DNA of 64,000 bases, taken from the NCBI RefSeq assembly GCF_900091855.1, contig NZ_FMCH01000476.1, forward strand, positions 1 to 64,000, in the 5' to 3' direction. Numbering within the stretch: the stretch's first letter is position 1; each line of letters opens with the position of its first letter. Position numbers and translations under genes: made by a program. The DNA comes from Streptomyces sp. DvalAA-14. GTDB taxonomy: Bacteria > Actinomycetota > Actinomycetes > Streptomycetales > Streptomycetaceae. Shown here piece by piece: positions 16,911 to 25,336 of this stretch. The notes under the pieces are model-generated. The model ran no database searches. It was not told the DNA's origin and was given only the letters and a program-made list of their open reading frames with translations.

Positions 16911-17400
16911 CGGGTGCGGACCCGGACGGGTCGACCTCGTTCGGGAGCACGTCGGCCGGGGCGAGGACCGCGGCCCAGACGACCTTCCCCGGGCCCTCGC
17001 GGTCGGTGACGCCCCACCGGCCGCCGGTGATCGCATCGATGATGGCCAGACCCCGGCCCCGTTCGTCGGTGTCCGCCGCCTTGGTGAGGACAGGACGCTC
17101 GTCCCGGGCGTCGTGGACCTCCAGGATCACGCCCTGCTCCGTCCGCAGAAAGCTCGTGCCGATGTCCCGGCCGGGTACGCGGCCGTGTCGCTGCGCGTTC
17201 GTCATCAACTCCGACAGCACGAGGCCGGCGTCGTCGGCCAGCGCCGACATGCCCCAAGCCGCGAGCTGTGATGCGAGCGCATGACGAGCCCTGTGGACTC
17301 CGTCGGGGCTCGCGGTCCACAGCCGCTGGGGAGGCGTGTACTGCCTGGGCCGGATCTCGTCGTACTCTCCGGACATCACCACCGCGATCGGAACTCCCAT
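16903..17400 (-). CDS. RsbW-like ATP-binding protein (HATPase)
   Basis: 165-aa GHKL ATPase-fold protein of the kind scattered through Streptomyces genomes. The N box is LSELMTNAQRHG, then DERGRGLAIIDAITGGRWGV (G1/G2 region), with a conserved end GPGKVVWAAV. Starts at 17400 (MGVPIAVV) or 17376 (MSGEYDE) are both plausible. It is divergent from an XRE-DUF5753 gene and a DUF397 gene. That three-gene arrangement recurs in the genus and can act as a partner-switch or regulatory module. A serine-kinase anti-sigma role is inferred from the fold only. Confidence 0.8.
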   Translation of the reverse strand: MGVPIAVVMSGEYDEIRPRQYTPPQRLWTASPDGVHRARHALASQLAAWGMSALADDAGLVLSELMTNAQRHGRVPGRDIGTSFLRTEQGVILEVHDARDERPVLTKAADTDERGRGLAIIDAITGGRWGVTDREGPGKVVWAAVLAPADVLPNEVDPSGSAPAS

Positions 17401-17534
17401 GTCGTGCCTGGCCCTTCGGCTTTCAGTATTCCGGTTCCCTGTGACCTTCGTTACTCCTAGGCTGAACCAGATCAACGCTGGGTGACAGGGGGCCGGTGCC
17501 TACGGCGCCGCTCGAATACGTCGGAAGGTGAGCC

Positions 17535-18365
17535 ATGACCCGAGCAGGCGAAGAGCAACCCGGCGGCTCGTGGCTGCACTTCTACGCCGAGGAGCTGAGG
17601 ACGACGCGCGAGGCGCGGGGGATGTCGCAGCGGGGCCTGGCCTCCCATACGACGTACAGCTACCAGCAGGTCTGCAACGTGGAGGCGGCCCGACGCACAC
17701 CGTCCCAGTCGTTCAGCCGGGAGGTGGACGTGGCGCTGGAGACGGGGGATCGCTTCCAGCGGATTCTGCGGCGGGTGTTGGATGATCCATTCCCGGAGTG
17801 GTTCAAGGGCGCGGCCAAAGAGGAACAGCGGGCGGACCGGATCAGGATTTACGAGGCGCAGGTCATCCCCGGGCTCTTCCAGAATGAGGAGTACACCCGC
17901 GCACAAATGAACTGGGGACAGCCTCGTATGCCTGCCGAGCGACTGGAGATCGAGGTCGCGGGCCGCCTGAAACGCCAGGAACTGCTGACCCGCGAGAATC
18001 CTCCCTTCGTCTGGGTGATCCTGGACGAGTCGGCACTGCTGCGGCCGATCGGCGGCCGCGGAGTGATGACCGGGCAGCTTCAACGCCTCCTACGCGAGGC
18101 CGAGTCGCCGAACATCGTGATCCAGATTGTGCGGCTACGGACAGACAACCATCCTGGCCTCGACGGCTCGTTCACGATCTGGAGTTACGAGGATCACGAA
18201 GACGTGGTGTATGCCGAAGGGATGATGACCGGCGGAATTATCGAGAGGCGCCAAGACGTGGCATCGGCTAACTTGTCCTACGATCTCCTGCAAGCGGTGG
18301 CTCTGGACCCGGGCATGTCGCTTGACTTCATCCGCTCCGTATTGAAGGACGAGTACAGCGCATGA
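17535..18365 (+). CDS. XRE regulator with DUF5753 domain
   Basis: 276-aa regulator. An N-terminal helix-turn-helix spans residues 14-70 (EELRTTREARGMSQRGLASH). The DUF5753 domain is at about 85-270 (EEQRADRIRIYEAQVIPGLF, NPPFVWVILDESALLRPIGG, SFTIWSYEDHEDVVYAEGMM). GGAAGGTGAG lies just before the ATG. The stop overlaps the DUF397 start by four bases, so the pair is translationally coupled. By family knowledge DUF5753-XRE and DUF397 proteins interact and modulate development or antibiotic production in several Streptomyces. Confidence 0.9.
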   Translation: MTRAGEEQPGGSWLHFYAEELRTTREARGMSQRGLASHTTYSYQQVCNVEAARRTPSQSFSREVDVALETGDRFQRILRRVLDDPFPEWFKGAAKEEQRADRIRIYEAQVIPGLFQNEEYTRAQMNWGQPRMPAERLEIEVAGRLKRQELLTRENPPFVWVILDESALLRPIGGRGVMTGQLQRLLREAESPNIVIQIVRLRTDNHPGLDGSFTIWSYEDHEDVVYAEGMMTGGIIERRQDVASANLSYDLLQAVALDPGMSLDFIRSVLKDEYSA

Positions 18366-18571
18366 TGGATGACACCCTGCAGGGCGTTGACTGGTACAAG
18401 TCGAGCTACAGCAATAGCTCCGGTGGCAACTGCGTAGAAATCGCCGACGGCGTCCCCGGTGTCGTCCCCGTCCGGGACAGCAAGGACCCCGAGGGCCCGG
18501 CCCTCCGCTTCACCCCGGCCAGTTGGACCGCTTTCCTGGCCGACCTGAAGGCCGACCGCCTCCCCTTCTGA
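18362..18571 (+). CDS. DUF397 protein
   Basis: 69-aa DUF397 protein with the family signatures WYKSSYSNSSGGNCVEIA and VPVRDSKDPEGPALRFTPAS-W. It starts inside the stop of the upstream XRE gene (ATGA overlap) and is the usual small partner or antidote-like component. A second ATG three bases later is also possible. Confidence 0.92.
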   Translation: MMDDTLQGVDWYKSSYSNSSGGNCVEIADGVPGVVPVRDSKDPEGPALRFTPASWTAFLADLKADRLPF

Positions 18572-18580
18572 CCCCCGAAC

Positions 18581-19798
18581 TCAAGCCCGTTGCGGAACGG
18601 CAACCCGTATCGCCGGAAGCGTCAGCACGGCGAGCGCCGCTGCCAGCTGCCACACCGCGCCGAAGCCCAGCACACTCGAGGTGCCGACGAGGACGGAAAG
18701 CGGCCCTGCCGCGGCGAGCCCCACCGGGCCGAGGGCGAACGCCCCGAAGGTGCTGTACGCGCTGATCCGGGCGAGGGTGCGAGGCGGCACCTGCGCCTGG
18801 GTGGCGGTGGTGTAGAGGGTGCCGGAAAGGGCGCTTCCGACGCCGGCGAGCAGTGCGGCGGCGCAGATCCAGGGCAGCGGCCGGCCCGTGGCGAGGGCGG
18901 CGGACGGCAGGGCCCAGCCCAAGGTCGCGGCGGTCGCCACGAACAGTGGGCGGCGCGGGCGGCGCCCGAGCATGAGCAGCCCGCCGATCACTGCGCCCGC
19001 CCCGTACAGCGCCATGACCAGGCCCCACGCGGTGGCGCCCCCAAGGCTGCGCTGGGCGACGACCGGGCCGAGGACCAGGAACGGCGCCCAGACCAGCAGG
19101 TTGAACAGCCCGACGTGCAGCGAGGTCACCCACAGCCAGGTACGGGAACGGAACTCCGTCCATCCTTCGCGGAGGTCCGCAGCGAAGGACGAGGCACGGG
19201 GGGACGGCCGGACCGTCGAGGGCAGCAGGAGCAGAGCCGTGACGCTCACCGCGTAGCTGCCGGCGTCCAACGCGAGCACTGAGGACGCGCCGGCAGCCGT
19301 GATCATGAGCCCGGCGAGCACGGGTCCGGCGATGGACGTGGCCGAACGGGCCATGCCGAGAAGCGCGTTGGCGTCAGAAAGCCCACCACCGGGTGCGATG
19401 CCCGGGACGAGCGCGTTGAGCGCGGGCGTGAACAACGCCTCGGCCGCGCCCCAGACCGCGACCAGCGCGATCAGCGTCCACAACTCCGCGCTCCCGCCGA
19501 GGAAGGCCAAGGCCAGCCCGGTCTGGGTCAGACACCGTACGGCGTCGGCGGTCAGCATCACCCGGCGGCTGCCCAGCCGGTCGCCGACGACTCCGCCGAG
19601 CAGCAGCACCAGGACCAGCGGCAGGATCCGGGCCGCGAGGACGCAGCCGAGTTGGGTGCCTCCGCCGCCGGTCTGCAGCACGGCGAACGTCACGGCGATC
19701 GAGGCCATCGACGATCCGAGCAGGGACGTGGTGTAGCCGGCGAAGAAGCGGCGGAAGGCGCGTTCTCGCAGCGCCGCCGGGCGGAGATTCAGGGTCAT
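18581..19798 (-). CDS. MFS exporter
   Basis: Major facilitator, about 405 aa with 12 predicted hydrophobic helices. The loop 2-3 motif reads GDRLGSRRVM near residue 70. The protein resembles the MFS_3/enterobactin-exporter-like group (RAFRRFFAGYTTSLLGSSM at the N-terminus). The ATG at 19798 is chosen over a TTG 15 bases upstream; neither has a clear ribosome-binding site. The 3' end is ten bases from DUF397 (convergent). The substrate is unknown; self-resistance or siderophore export are options. Confidence 0.82.
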   Translation of the reverse strand: MTLNLRPAALRERAFRRFFAGYTTSLLGSSMASIAVTFAVLQTGGGGTQLGCVLAARILPLVLVLLLGGVVGDRLGSRRVMLTADAVRCLTQTGLALAFLGGSAELWTLIALVAVWGAAEALFTPALNALVPGIAPGGGLSDANALLGMARSATSIAGPVLAGLMITAAGASSVLALDAGSYAVSVTALLLLPSTVRPSPRASSFAADLREGWTEFRSRTWLWVTSLHVGLFNLLVWAPFLVLGPVVAQRSLGGATAWGLVMALYGAGAVIGGLLMLGRRPRRPLFVATAATLGWALPSAALATGRPLPWICAAALLAGVGSALSGTLYTTATQAQVPPRTLARISAYSTFGAFALGPVGLAAAGPLSVLVGTSSVLGFGAVWQLAAALAVLTLPAIRVAVPQRA

Positions 19799-19936
19799 GG
19801 GCGCAGCGTGCAAGGGCCGTTCGGTGACACGCCAGGCCTGGGGCCGAGAATACTTGAGCCTGGATAAGTCAATTTATGATTGCCACGGGCGCGTTGACGG
19901 TACCGTTTACTGCGGTGAGTCGACGAGGAGGCCATC

Positions 19937-20797
19937 GTGAGTCGTCCGGTTGAGTACGCCGTCGCGGTGGACCGGTTCCTGTGCGGCGCCGCGCTGAGCC
20001 CGGGTTCCCGCCGGATCTACCGGATCGCTCTCACCACTTGGGCCTGGGCACTGGTGGACCGTGCGGTGCCGGTCGGCGGCGAACGCCGCAACGCCGCGCC
20101 ACCGGCCGTCCCGTTGACCCTGCTCGACACCCCGTACGCGGCCGGCCGGATACGGGAAGCGTTCACCGCACGCGCCGCGACCGTCGGCGTCCGCACCGCC
20201 AACCGGGAGTTGTCGATCCTCGGCAGCGCGGTCGGTTGGTGGCGGGCCCAAGGCTGGCTGTCCGGCGACCCCACCGCCGGCTTGCGGCCCCTGCCGGTGA
20301 AGAAGACGCCGGACGCCTGTACGGGCACGGGCATGGTTGCGAGCATGGGCACGGGCACGAATACGGGCCAAGGCCCGGCGTCGGTCAAGGGGTCAGCTCC
20401 GGACGCCGACCCGACCCCGGGCTCACCCACCGGCTCCCGACTCGTCGCACACGAGATCCGCGCCGTCCTGGCCCTGCCCGCCCCGCTGCGCGAGCAGACC
20501 TTCTGGCATCTGCTGCACGAGACCGGCGGGCGGATCGACCGTGTCCTCGCTCTCGACCTCGATGACCTGGACCTGCCCTGTCGCCGTAGTCGCGACCGCC
20601 GCGAGTCCCCACTGCGCTGGGCCGACGGCTCGGCCCACCTGCTCCCCCTGCTGATCCTCGGCCGCGTTACCGGTCCTGTCTTCGTGACCGCCCGCGGCCG
20701 TCTCTCCTACCGCCGCGCCGCCGAACTCTTCACCGCCGCCACCCGCCCGCTCGACCCACGCGGCCGGGGGTGGACGCTGCGGCAGTTGCAGCGCTGA
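19937..20797 (+). pseudogene. Truncated tyrosine recombinase
   Basis: Remnant of a phage-type integrase. Residues 5-120 look like the SAM-like core-binding domain (ATVGVRTANRELSILGSAVG). The catalytic domain begins with the Arg-I box (HLLHETGGRIDRVLALDLDD). The protein stops at GWTLRQLQR, exactly where relatives read an HxLRHS-type motif, and it lacks the HxxR, second His and Tyr boxes. In the last motif both the His and the Arg are replaced. A low-complexity Gly/Thr/Met insert (about residues 125-150) interrupts the linker. It cannot be catalytically active as encoded. It marks an old insertion, and no matching att repeat was found nearby. Confidence 0.72.
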
Positions 20798-20812
20798 GCA
20801 GCCTCTGTCACG

Positions 20813-22069
20813 TCACGACGGCAGGGACACCCGGCCCGGCGTGGTCGCTTCGGCCGGCTCGGGCAGTGGGCGGGGGCGCAGCAGCAGGTAGTAGCCGGCG
20901 CCCGCGGCCGTGCCGACCACCGCGCAGCCGATCCAGACGGCGTTGCTGCCGAGGTGGTCCAGGGTGAGGCCGCCCACCAGGGGGCCGGCGAAGGCGGCGG
21001 CGGACCAGGAGAGGGTGAACATGCCCTGGTAGCGGCCGCGGGCGGTGGCCGGGGCGAGGTCCGCGACGGCCGACATCGAGGCGGGCGCGTGCACGATCTC
21101 GCCGAGGGTCCAGATCACAACGGTGAAGGCGTAGAAGCCGACCGACGCGGCGAACGCGGTCAGGCCGAAGCCCCAGGCGAGCACGCAGGACCCGACGCCG
21201 AGCAGCGTGCCGCTGGCGTAGCGGCGCAGGGCGCGGGTGAGCGGGAGTTGCAGCAGCACGATCACCAGGCCGTTGATCGCGGCGACCAGGCCGAACTGCC
21301 GGGCCGACAGGCCGTGTGCGCCCATGTCGATGGCCAGCGTTGAGTTGCCCTGCTGCTCGACGCTGCCCAGCAGGAAGGTGAAGACGACCAGCGCCATGAA
21401 GCGCCGGTCGCGGACGACGTCCAACAAGGTGAGGCCGGCCGCCGCCGGGTCCCGGTCCCGCCGCGAGGCGGCGACCAGCGTCTCCTTGGCCTTGGCGAAG
21501 ACGACCACCGCGCACAGCAGTGTGGTCAGCGCGTCGCCGAGGAAGAGCCACAGATAGCCCTCGGCGGCGATGAAGCCGGCCGCCGCCGCGGAGACGCCGA
21601 AACCGACGTTCACCGCCCAGTAGTTGAGCGAGAAGGCGCGGACCCGGTCCGCGGCCGGTACGAGGTCGGCGATCATCGCCTGGAGGGCCGGCCGCGAGGC
21701 ACTGGCGGTCAGGCCGAGCAGGGCGGCGACCGCGGCGATGCCGAGCGGATCGGCGACCAGGCCGAGTACGGCAGTGCCGAGCGCGGTCCCGACCTGCGCG
21801 GCCAGCAGCGTCCGGCGGCGGCCGACGCGGTCCGCCAGCGCCCCGCCGAGCACGGCGCCGCCCGCGCCACCGAGACCGTAGAGCGCGGCGACCAGGCCCG
21901 CGTACGAGGGGGAGTAGCCGCGCTGCACGGTCAGGTAGAGCGCCAGGAAGGTGACGACGAAGCCGCCCAGGCGATTGATCAGGGTGCTGGTCCACAGCCA
22001 CCAGAACTGACCGGGCAGACCGGAGACCGTTTCCCGCACCGCCTGCCTGGCCTGCGCGGCTGCCCTCAT
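20813..22069 (-). CDS. MFS transporter
   Basis: 418-aa, 12-helix major facilitator. Motif A is [12 protein letters not shown] near residue 80. The N-terminus reads [20 protein letters not shown]. The ATG at 22069 has GGAGG seven bases upstream. It is divergent from gpmA with 92 bases between starts. The family is probably drug/H+ antiport (DHA1), but no substrate evidence is present. Confidence 0.84.
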   Translation of the reverse strand: MRAAAQARQAVRETVSGLPGQFWWLWTSTLINRLGGFVVTFLALYLTVQRGYSPSYAGLVAALYGLGGAGGAVLGGALADRVGRRRTLLAAQVGTALGTAVLGLVADPLGIAAVAALLGLTASASRPALQAMIADLVPAADRVRAFSLNYWAVNVGFGVSAAAAGFIAAEGYLWLFLGDALTTLLCAVVVFAKAKETLVAASRRDRDPAAAGLTLLDVVRDRRFMALVVFTFLLGSVEQQGNSTLAIDMGAHGLSARQFGLVAAINGLVIVLLQLPLTRALRRYASGTLLGVGSCVLAWGFGLTAFAASVGFYAFTVVIWTLGEIVHAPASMSAVADLAPATARGRYQGMFTLSWSAAAFAGPLVGGLTLDHLGSNAVWIGCAVVGTAAGAGYYLLLRPRPLPEPAEATTPGRVSLPS

Positions 22070-22161
22070 ACAACGTCCTCCCCGTAATGGCTGCTGGTGC
22101 CTTGCGCAGGTTACCGAGGCCGGTCGAGAGGCGCCAATGGATTTCGATTAGGCTCGGCCCC

Positions 22162-22920
22162 ATGGCTGCTGCTGCGTACAAGCTGATCCTGCTCCGCCAC
22201 GGCGAGAGCGAGTGGAACGCGAAGAACCTGTTCACCGGCTGGGTGGACGTCAATCTCAACGAGAAGGGCGAGAAGGAGGCGGTGCGCGGCGGTGAGCTGC
22301 TCAAGGACGCCGGCCTGCTCCCCGACGTGGTGCACACCTCCGTGCTGAAGCGGGCGATCCGCACCGCGCAGCTCGCGCTGGAGGCCGCCGACCGGCTCTG
22401 GATCCCCGTCCAGCGCACCTGGCGCCTGAACGAGCGCCACTACGGCGCGCTCCAGGGCAAGGACAAGGCGCAGACGCTCGCGGAGTTCGGCGAGGAGCAG
22501 TTCATGCTCTGGCGCCGCTCCTACGACACCCCGCCGCCGGTCCTCGCGGACGGCGCCGACTTCTCCCAGTCCGACGACCCGCGCTACGCCTCGATCCCGC
22601 CGGAGCTGCGGCCCCGCACCGAGTGCCTCAAGGACGTCGTCGAGCGGATGCTGCCCTACTGGTACGACGGCATCATCCCGGACCTGCTGGCCGGCCGCAC
22701 CGTCCTGGTCGCCGCCCACGGCAACTCCCTGCGCGCCCTGGTCAAGCACCTCGACGGCATCTCCGACGCCGACATCGCCGGCCTCAACATCCCCACCGGC
22801 GTCCCCCTCGCCTACGACCTCGACGCCGACTTCCGCCCCCTCAACCCGGGCGGCACCTACCTCGACCCGGAGGCGGCGGCAGCCTCCATCGAGGCCGTCA
22901 AGAACCAGGGCAAGAAGTAG
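22162..22920 (+). CDS. gpmA: 2,3-bisphosphoglycerate-dependent phosphoglycerate mutase
   Basis: Glycolytic enzyme interconverting 3- and 2-phosphoglycerate, 252 aa, cytoplasmic. The phosphohistidine motif is [12 protein letters not shown] at residues 8-19 and the second His is in [11 protein letters not shown] near 188. GPM-specific segments [12 protein letters not shown] and [11 protein letters not shown] are present. The ATG is at 22162, with little ribosome-binding sequence. The position shortly before phoU-phoRP matches both Streptomyces and Mycobacterium (gpm1 before senX3-regX3). A strong hairpin terminator follows at 22935. Confidence 0.96.
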   Translation: MAAAAYKLILLRHGESEWNAKNLFTGWVDVNLNEKGEKEAVRGGELLKDAGLLPDVVHTSVLKRAIRTAQLALEAADRLWIPVQRTWRLNERHYGALQGKDKAQTLAEFGEEQFMLWRRSYDTPPPVLADGADFSQSDDPRYASIPPELRPRTECLKDVVERMLPYWYDGIIPDLLAGRTVLVAAHGNSLRALVKHLDGISDADIAGLNIPTGVPLAYDLDADFRPLNPGGTYLDPEAAAASIEAVKNQGKK

Positions 22921-22934
22921 CCCCTTTCGCCAAC

Positions 22935-22977
22935 ACGCCCCTGACCTGCGGTTTCTGCGCGGAGCAGGGGCGTTTTC
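22935..22977 (+). terminator. Intrinsic terminator after gpmA
   Basis: Inverted repeat ACGCCCCTG (22935-22943) and CAGGGGCGT (22965-22973), a perfect 9-bp stem with a 21-base loop, followed by TTTT. It may also serve the convergent GNAT gene. Confidence 0.7.
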
Positions 22978-23001
22978 ATGGCCTGGGCCCCGTCGGGGCC
23001 C

Positions 23002-23532
23002 TCAGTTTCCCGGGGAGCGCAGGCCCAGCCACTGCTCGGCGCCCCACGCCTCGAACCGCTCCACCTCGGTGAACCCCAGCTTCGCCGCGAGGCGCATCGA
23101 ACCGGCGTTGGCGCTCTGGGTGGTGAGCACCACCGGCTCACCGGGAAGGACGCCGTCGAACCAGTCGAGCGCCGCCGCGCACGCCTCGGCGGCGTACCCG
23201 AATCCCCATGCCCGCGGCAGGAACAGGTAGCCGAGGTCGGCCTTCCCGGCGGCAGCCGGGCGACGGTGCCCGGTCGCTCTCCTGAGCAGGATCTGGCCGA
23301 TCATCGCCCCGTCGAGATCAACGACGAAACTCCCGGGCCACTGTTCGGGCACCGCCGGCGTCTCGCGCTCGAGCTCGTCGCGCGGGCGGGGACCGCCGAG
23401 GTACCTGTGCACCTCCGGCGAGGCGAGCAGCTCCACGAACGCCCCACGATCCCGCGCCTCGGGCGCACGGAGCACGAGGCGTTCGGTCCTGATCGGCGCG
23501 GGCGGCCACGTCACGATTCCCAGATCCTCCAT
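23002..23532 (-). CDS. GNAT N-acetyltransferase (RimJ/RimL type)
   Basis: 176-aa acetyltransferase. The N-terminus IRTERLVLRAPEARD is typical of RimJ/RimL-like proteins. The acetyl-CoA loop region is LFLPRAWGFGYAAEACAAAL near residue 105, and the C-terminal NAGSMRLAAKLGFTEVERF is the usual GNAT end. It converges with gpmA over a shared hairpin. The acceptor is unknown (ribosomal protein, aminoglycoside or other amine). Confidence 0.82.
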   Translation of the reverse strand: MEDLGIVTWPPAPIRTERLVLRAPEARDRGAFVELLASPEVHRYLGGPRPRDELERETPAVPEQWPGSFVVDLDGAMIGQILLRRATGHRRPAAAGKADLGYLFLPRAWGFGYAAEACAAALDWFDGVLPGEPVVLTTQSANAGSMRLAAKLGFTEVERFEAWGAEQWLGLRSPGN

Positions 23533-23711
23533 CGGCGCACGCTAACAGACGGCCGAGGGTGGCGAATGGGCACAACTCGGCGGCGTCCGCGCCACGTTCG
23601 GGTGAAAGCGGAACGTTTCGGCGTGCGGCAACCGGGTGACCGGGGGCAGATCTCGCCGGTGGGCGGGCAGGTCTGAGGAGGCTTGAGTTCCCTCACACAA
23701 GGAGCGATTCC

Positions 23712-24053
23712 ATGCGGATGCGCACCACCCTCGCCGCCGCCGTCGGCGCCCTCACGCTGCTCCTCGCGGTCCCCGGACCCGCGTCGGCCGCCGAAGGCGA
23801 GTTCCGCTACCTCTACACCGTCCCCGGCGGCGACCTGGCGCCCGGAGCCCTGCTGGATCCCCCCAGCCGGGAATGCCTCACCATCCCGGAAGCGGCCCAC
23901 GCGTACCTGCCCCCGGCGCGCGCACCCCGCAACGGCACCGACGCCACGGCGACGGTCTTCACCGGCCCGCACTGCGACGGCGACTACTACACCCTCCGCC
24001 CCGGCGGCTCGGCGAGCACCCGGCTGGAACTGCGCTCCGTCGTGTTCTCCTGA
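23712..24053 (+). CDS. Small secreted protein
   Basis: 113-aa protein with a clear Sec signal peptide (MRMRTTLAAAVGALTLLLAV, cleavage after PASA near residue 27). The mature part of about 87 residues has two Cys (RECLTIP and PHCDGD) that could form one disulfide. No known domain is recognised. The ATG follows AAGGAG. The gene ends at a strong shared terminator. Confidence 0.7.
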   Translation: MRMRTTLAAAVGALTLLLAVPGPASAAEGEFRYLYTVPGGDLAPGALLDPPSRECLTIPEAAHAYLPPARAPRNGTDATATVFTGPHCDGDYYTLRPGGSASTRLELRSVVFS

Positions 24054-24065
24054 TCCCGGCGTGAA

Positions 24066-24105
24066 AAGCGGGCCCCACCCGGGGTGTTCCGGGTGGGGCC
24101 CGCTT
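24066..24105. terminator. Strong bidirectional terminator
   Basis: A perfect 17-bp stem (24066-24082 with 24089-24105; arm core GCGGGCCCCACCC) and a 6-base loop. It lies between the secreted-protein gene and the Cys-rich gene on the opposite strand and can serve both. Confidence 0.85.
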
Positions 24106-24117
24106 GGTTGCTGGGGC

Positions 24118-24294
24118 TCAGTGGGTGCAGCCGCCGCACTGGCAGGGGGCGCCGGACTGGCAGCCGCAGCCGCAGCCCGAGCCGCAGCCGCAAGCGGCGA
24201 CCAGGGGGAGCGGCGTACGCGGCAGGGCCGGTGTCGCGTCGGTCGGTGCGGGCCGGGTGCGGTGGGCGGGCGGTGGCGTGGGAGATTCCGACAT
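24118..24294 (-). CDS. 58-aa Cys-rich, metallothionein-like protein
   Basis: Small gene with a strong ribosome-binding site (GAGGAGG, eight bases before the ATG at 24294). The N-terminal 33 residues are Pro/Thr/Ala-rich. The last 25 hold eight Cys in CxC and CxxxC patterns (ACGCGSGCGCGC, then PCQCGGC) and end in Thr-His. This density is like small metal-binding peptides, so Zn, Cu or Cd binding is the likely role, by inference. It lies downstream of phoU on the same strand, 180 bases away, and ends 13 bases from the strong terminator. I recognise no named family. Confidence 0.75.
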   Translation of the reverse strand: MSESPTPPPAHRTRPAPTDATPALPRTPLPLVAACGCGSGCGCGCQSGAPCQCGGCTH

Positions 24295-24473
24295 CAGTAC
24301 AGCCTCCTCGGACGTGCCTGCCGCCAGTGAACCCCGCCACGAACCGGCGCTTCAAGGGCGCACAAGGGCATTTCGCCCCGACCCCGTCCGCTCACGCGCC
24401 CCGCGACTGCCGGCGCGCCTCCCGGGTCCGCCGCACGCCCCACCCGCTCCCCGCCCGGACAGGGCCTGGTGCC

Positions 24474-25154
24474 TCAGGCTCCCTCGACCACCGTCGGCGC
24501 CGGCGTCAGCTCGTCCGCGTGCTCGCCGGTGACCAGGTAGACGACCCGTTTGGCGACCGACACCGCGTGGTCCGCGAACCGCTCGTAGTAGCGGCCGACC
24601 AGGGTGACGTCCACCGCGGTCTCTATGCCGTGCTTCCAGCGGTCGTCCAGCAGGTGCTGGAACAGGCTGCGGTGCAGCTCGTCCATGCGGTCGTCGTCGG
24701 CCTCCAGCTGGAGCGCGTCGTCGACGTCCTTGGTGACGATGACCTCCGCGCACTTCACCATCAGCCGCTGGGCGAGCTGGCCCATCTCCAGGATGGTGGC
24801 GTGCAGGTCACCGGGCACCGCGGAGTTGGGGAAGCGGAGCCGGGCGAGCTTGGCGACGTGGCGGGCCAGGTCGCCGGAGCGCTCCAGGTCGGCGCTCATC
24901 CGCAGGCTGGTGACGACGATCCGCAGGTCGGTGGCGACCGGCTGCTGCCGGGCCAGCAGATTGATCGCCCGGGTCTCCAGCCCGCGCTGGAGGTCGTCGA
25001 CCTTCTCGTCCGCGGCGATGACGCTTTCCGCGACGTTCAGGTCGGCGTCCAGCAGCGCGGTCGTGGCCCGGCCGATCGCGGAGCCGACGAGGCGGGCCAT
25101 CTCGACCAGCCCGTCACCGATCGAGTCCAGCTCCTCGTGGTATGCGTCCCGCAT
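24474..25154 (-). CDS. phoU: Phosphate signalling regulator PhoU
   Basis: 226-aa protein with two three-helix PhoU repeats (YHEELDSIGDGLVEMARLVG and the second half DDRMDELHRSLFQHLLDD). Metal-binding E/DxxxD motifs are seen as ADEKVDD near residue 48 and YYERFADHAV near 193. GGAAGGA lies before the ATG at 25154. It is divergent from phoR-phoP with a PHO-box-like repeat in between. By family knowledge it represses the Pho response when phosphate is plentiful and links the Pst transporter to PhoR. Confidence 0.95.
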   Translation of the reverse strand: MRDAYHEELDSIGDGLVEMARLVGSAIGRATTALLDADLNVAESVIAADEKVDDLQRGLETRAINLLARQQPVATDLRIVVTSLRMSADLERSGDLARHVAKLARLRFPNSAVPGDLHATILEMGQLAQRLMVKCAEVIVTKDVDDALQLEADDDRMDELHRSLFQHLLDDRWKHGIETAVDVTLVGRYYERFADHAVSVAKRVVYLVTGEHADELTPAPTVVEGA

Positions 25155-25230
25155 CGCGTTCCTTCCGTCCGAACAGAGGCTTCTCCTCCACGCTGACACG
25201 CTGTCGGGCGCACGCGTACCGGCCGCGCAC

Positions 25231-25263
25231 CCAGAGTGAATCGGCACCTACGTGAAGGTGAAC
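25231..25263 (-). promoter_or_regulatory. PHO box (PhoP-binding direct repeats)
   Basis: On the minus strand three consecutive 11-mers can be read. The first (GTTCACCTTCA, 25263-25253) and third (ATTCACTCTGG, 25241-25231) fit the Streptomyces PHO-box direct-repeat unit; the middle unit is poor. It lies in the phoU/phoR intergenic region, where PhoP autoregulation is established in S. coelicolor. Confidence 0.6.
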
Positions 25264-25336
25264 TCTTGGCAACGTACATCCGAGAGGTATCTCTCAGGCT
25301 TGTGGAGTGTTTGAGCGAGCCACCTAATCTGGAGCC

